The notes beneath the pieces are model-generated. The model saw only the letters and a program-made list of their open reading frames with translations. It did no database searches and was not told the origin of the DNA. This document shows positions 59,612 to 64,000 of a DNA stretch of 64,000 nucleotides, piece by piece (position 1 is the first letter of the stretch; each line of letters begins with the position of its first letter). The translations under genes were made by a program, and so were the position numbers. The DNA comes from Gibbula magus (Eukaryota; Mollusca; Gastropoda; Trochida; Trochidae): positions 68,838,075-68,902,074 of the forward strand of contig OW388294.1 in NCBI GenBank assembly GCA_936450465.1, given 5' to 3'.

Positions 59612-62600
59612 CAAAAAAATCTTGTTTTCCACAATTCCACTTCCATATGCCCTTGATTACTTAAATTATATGATAATCATTTTTTAAATGTTTTTAGGAA
59701 TTGATTTTTTCTGTTTGCTATTCATATTTTTTTTAAATTGAGAAACAAATTAAATAATCACAATTTCATTTTATCATTTCTCTATTTGGCAAATCGTCAT
59801 CCACATATTTTGTGAAAAAATGAATTTTTAATGATAATAGCTTGCCGGTAATGAAAAAACAATAGAAACCTAAGAAATGAAAAGTGTCAATTAACCTTTT
59901 ATCTACTGAATTAATTGATAGCAAACCATTCCAAAGTAGCTAATTTACAGGATATATACCTCGTTAACCTTTAGCCTAAGAATATTTTAGTTTTGGTCAT
60001 ACCCCATTAGTCTGACGACCAAATAGTCAGAATCTGGTCAGAACTATTGGTAGACATGCCTGAAATATTACAAATAATTCCTTTCTTCCATCAAGAGAAA
60101 AAAAAACAGCAAATTTTTAGTTCAAAATTAAAACTATAAGAAATTTGTACAATAACCAACAAACTCAGGTGTGCCGTATTACAGGTGAGCAAGACTCTCA
60201 GGTAAATATCACTTGACCTGGCAGTTTGACCCAATGTCTCACACAATCAGTTAATCAGTCGGCGAGTAACACTCAAGTATATACATATCTTTCATATTTA
60301 TATCTACGTTATTCATACCTATCGTTACAGCAGCTTGTGAACATACCTTGTGAAATGTACGCCACTTCAAAGAAAAGCTTTAATGGATAAGTATAATTGC
60401 AGGTGAAGCAACATGCAACTCTATACTATTTCTCAGGTGTGTAAAGCTGTAGTATAAGGCCACCTTGACGGACAACCACATGCTGAGTAAGACATTTCAA
60501 ATTAGGAAAAAGTGATATCTTTATTTATCACTCCTGATACATCAGTTTTGTAGCATATTTAGTTTTAGAATTGAGAGAAAAACATGCAAAGACAACATAC
60601 ATATACAGTAGGTATATATATAAGTTACAGCACCAAGCTTTGAGGGGGGTTCTGATCCAGGGCAAGGAGGTTGAGCGGCAGTGTGGCACAAATTTGAATC
60701 AACAGCATTTGTAAATTTTCATTAAGATTATCAAAAACTGTAGGAGGAGTTGAATTTACAAGACCGCTACCCCTTTTCCAGACAGACAGACAGACAGACG
60801 GATGTCACCATAAGATATAAGGGTGTCAAAAGATAAGGTGCCATTGTTTGGTCTTTTATCCTGTTTCTGATAACCAAAAAGACACACAAAAAACACAATG
60901 TCACAGGCGCCTCTCATCTGTTCCCCATTGAGTTCACTGGCGGGGGTTAAAAGTGATTATTGTTGCATATAGGTCTTTTAATTTGTAACTGTATTAGACG
61001 AAAAATCCCAAAAAGGAAATTCTGGTTAAAGTTATCTAAAACCCTAGAGAACTTATATTTTTAAAAAGAAAACAAAATGGATGACATGACAGGTGCAGGG
61101 TTGCTCATCTTCACTGCGGGACTGCACCAGAAAAATTGCGGAATTATCAACATTTTCTGTGATTATCAACCCTTTTGGTGCACTTAAGACAAAAATATTC
61201 TAAGAGATAACTTCTCATAGCAAAAACTTCAGTTCAGCACTGGGTGGCCTTAAACACAACAAGATTTCTCTTGAAAAAATGAAAGTCGTTTATATACGAG
61301 ATATCAGAATCATAAAAGATGCACAGGATATGTTTCTTCTGCATCATGTTTACAGTTTCTAGTGGTCGAACATTTTCAGAATTGCCAGCCGGGGCGTTGT
61401 GCTGAAGAATTTGATAGCTCTTGTTGCGTTTTATCAAATTTTATTACCATGATGTTCATCGTGGGGGAGTGTTATCAACTTTCGTCTGGAAATGGAATTC
61501 AAAAGATTTATATCGAGACAGGGAATCTCATTATACTCCGACAGCCAAGTTGAAACTGAAAAGAGTTTATCGTTTAATTTGTCATAACTGTATACTTAAC
61601 GTTGAAAGGCGATTTTGAATGGGGAATTGCCATTTTTTGCCATTCTGTTTATGTACATTGTTTGCAATGTAATTGTAAATGTTTTCAGTAATTTAAATTA
61701 ATTTAATATTTTTTATTTAATTTTCTCTTTACAATAAAACACATATTGTTAGAATATCCAGAATGTACAACAATTAATTGATCGTTACACTGTTCAGCAA
61801 CCTCTATTAAAACTGAAACAAAGCTTTTCACATTTGTAACAGTGATAAATGACACTACTCATTTTTTTACTTGAATGATGACAAGCAAAATTCTTTGTCA
61901 ATTTGTCCAATCTAATACGATCCATTTACACTCCCTGTTAGCCTGAAAATTATATGCTTTTATACAACAATATGTGAACAGAATTATTATTATTCTGAAG
62001 ATTTGTAATTACCTATCTGAAGAAATACTGATTTATATACTTTTTGGTGATGAGTCCATTGAAGGATTCAAACGCACACTCATTTCAACCAATGAATGTT
62101 TAGTATGAAAACCTATTAAGGAGTAATCAATAAAACTGAAGAGATATCAAATTCTATAACACAGATATAATGCAAAGAACTATTTTTCCTTCAATCGATA
62201 AAATGACAATTATAACGAATTACAAGAAATTGTCATCAACAAAACTATCAAAGAAAACAATGAATCTGCACCTACCATTTTTTCTCCATGTTCTAAATAT
62301 CCGTGCAAGTTACAACTGTGTTTGATATAGAAAGACACCACAACGAAGATAATGAAATCAAAACTTTCTTACAGTACCCCTGAGCTATGCACATAAATAA
62401 TTAATAGACATAATCAAATGCCAATAACATACATGCATTATATAAATCCATGATAAGATTCCCCTCAAAACCATTCAGCCCTGACCATGTATTTGCAGCA
62501 CTGTTAATGTCCAGCTTCTCTCACCTGGGACCCCCTATGGAGATTTACCTGTTCAGGTACCCCCCACAAAGCAGGCTCACCTATGCAGGTAATCAACTTG

Positions 62601-62950
62601 TCAATTGTCCTCCCCATCTAGCCTCTGTCAAAGTCCCCAAAATCATTTTGCTTTCAATTGAATTTGGTATAAATACTAAGTCACTAATTTAATCACTAAT
62701 CTGCCACTGTATACAGTCTATGGTAGCTATCTAAATATATAAATGAATTTAGTAACTGTGGTGTATAGAGCGAGGAGGGGTTCAGGGGGATTTGACCCCC
62801 ACTATCCCCCTTGAACATTGTGCATGTAGATTTGATAGATCCCAGGGTACACCCCCTTTTCAATAAATAAACACAAAAAAACTTTACATTTAGAGATTTC
62901 ATCTAAGTCTAACATGCCACTAATTGATAAGATTGGCGGTGAAAAAACTT
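59612..62950. other. Intergenic, no gene seen
   Basis: AT-rich. Contains a (CAGA) run at 60781-60799 followed by CGGATG, and G-rich/C-rich blocks at 62775-62860. Frames at 61234-61618 on both strands have no known motif. Confidence 0.35.
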
Positions 62951-62954
62951 AAAG

Positions 62955-63260
62955 ATAAGCAAGTCTAGATTATTCAACAATTCACTACATTTTATGTTGT
63001 ACAGAGTCTTGATTTCAGTCTAACAAAGGACTAAGCTTCATCAAAAAAAAATCACTACCGGTATATTGTAAAAGCAAATGGTCTGATCACACTTGTGATT
63101 CATTCTGATCAATATATATAAGCAAGTCTAGATTCAACAAATTCACTACATATCATAATTTACAGACTTGATTGCAGAGGCTTAGGCCCATACAAAAAAA
63201 AATCATTATATATATAATATATATAAGCAAGTGACCTGACCATGCCTGTGATTCATAGTT
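62955..63260. repeat. ~164-bp tandem duplication, AT-rich
   Basis: AAGCAAGTCTAGATT then CAACAATTCACTACAT near 62957 recurs at 63121 (AAGCAAGTCTAGATTCAACA), each copy followed by an A run, ATCA and TATATATA. Confidence 0.75.
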
Positions 63261-63593
63261 ATAAATATATATAATGGGTATAACTACAGAATTGGTTCGC
63301 CACCCATTTTCATAATATGTTACCTTTTCTACCTGATATGTTTATATTTTCTTCAATATCTCATCTTTAATATTATTTCCCGTATTTTCTTCAGTTAGGG
63401 GTATGTAGTGTATTCTAGGTTGCACTTTATATACAGTTGCTAAAAAAATCAGTATTAGATTTACTAATAAATTCACATGATTCTAACATCAAATGATCAC
63501 ATTTGAATTTTAAATAAATAGTACCTGGTATAGAGACTTCATTCCAGTCTAACATGACATCAATGGATTAGCCCGGGTATTTACGGGAGTTTA

Positions 63594-63848
63594 TTGATTA
63601 CCCTATCCAGGGGGACTTTTGTTAATCTGGATTGTAACCGATTAATACATCAACCCAACACTTTTATCTTACCTACGTACCTACCTACAATTACCCCTTC
63701 AACGGGGGAGTCAGGTTGCCTAGCAACTGATTCCAATAACCTTGACACGGTTTTGTTATTGATGGAGGACAATTTCAATCATATTTCTAATTTGGGGTAA
63801 TTAACTGTAGTCATGTTTTGCCATATTTTGTTGTTGCATTTATTTTTA
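63594..63848. other. Unassigned
   Basis: Contains a CTTACCTACGTACCTACCTA run. A 68-codon plus frame is open but shows no motif; no gene is called. Confidence 0.3.
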
Positions 63849-63855
63849 GGTTTAA

Positions 63856-63954
63856 ATTTTATAGAATAAATGACAGAGTATTGACAAAGTTTGGAAAAAG
63901 AGAAGGACGTTTTGCTTTAGATTTAATTGATGAGATGTACACAATCATGATTTA
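63856..63954 (+). other. Possible exon near right edge
   Basis: After TTTATTTTTAG (an acceptor-like end) the frame reads RINDRVLTKFGKREGRFALD, then LIDEMYTIMI and a stop. The mix of charged and hydrophobic residues looks more coding than its AT-rich surroundings, but the family is unknown. Confidence 0.22.
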
Positions 63955-64000
63955 ATAAAAACAATACAAAGAAGAAATTTGTTTGAAAATCATTATTATT

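Noticed and set aside
1..64000. LTR retrotransposon, rRNA, endogenous virus
   Set aside because: No pair of direct terminal repeats with primer site, no gag/protease/integrase motif, no rRNA-like conserved stretch and no viral gene was seen.

Overview
This is an AT-rich (roughly one-third GC) animal nuclear DNA window. Genes are split by GT-AG introns, there are no operons, and tRNA-derived SINEs, LINE fragments and short inverted-repeat elements fill most of the non-coding space. The repeat style and the protein sequences suggest a lophotrochozoan, most likely a mollusc. That is an inference, since nothing could be searched.

Three host genes can be assembled completely and in phase. LRRC59 (minus, 6599-12561, 7 coding exons, 320 aa) is an ER-membrane leucine-rich-repeat protein. 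PAM16/Magmas (plus, 12919-20425, 4 coding exons, 126 aa) is a subunit of the mitochondrial import motor. Their start codons are 357 bp apart and divergent, so they probably share a bidirectional promoter; it carries two ETS-type motifs. A GLIS2-like Kruppel zinc-finger factor (minus, 30912 to about 41185, five C2H2 fingers, C-terminal PLDLS motif) follows; its first 5-codon exon is tentative.

The most striking object is a complete pogo-type DNA transposon, 35068-40540 (5473 bp), with near-perfect terminal inverted repeats, TA duplications, and arrays of a TTCGGACA motif spaced 21-22 bp apart just inside each end. Its six-exon transposase (575 aa, D168/D277/D313) is unbroken. It sits inside the 3' end of an older LINE and, if the tentative GLIS2 exon 1 is right, inside GLIS2 intron 1 in the opposite orientation.

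The rest is a repeat landscape. There are three families of non-autonomous elements flanked by TTAA (called A, B and C here), a TA-flanked family (G), hAT-like small elements and a decayed hAT transposase with a BED finger, a 2.4-kb fold-back element with about 400-bp arms and 15-18 bp direct repeats in PAM16 intron 1, a 5'-truncated LINE with its target-site duplication, and several SINE copies. There are also satellites, including a 47-bp x 15 array whose every unit carries consensus splice sites on the minus strand. From 41 kb to the right end no host gene could be assembled; only isolated exon candidates are given.
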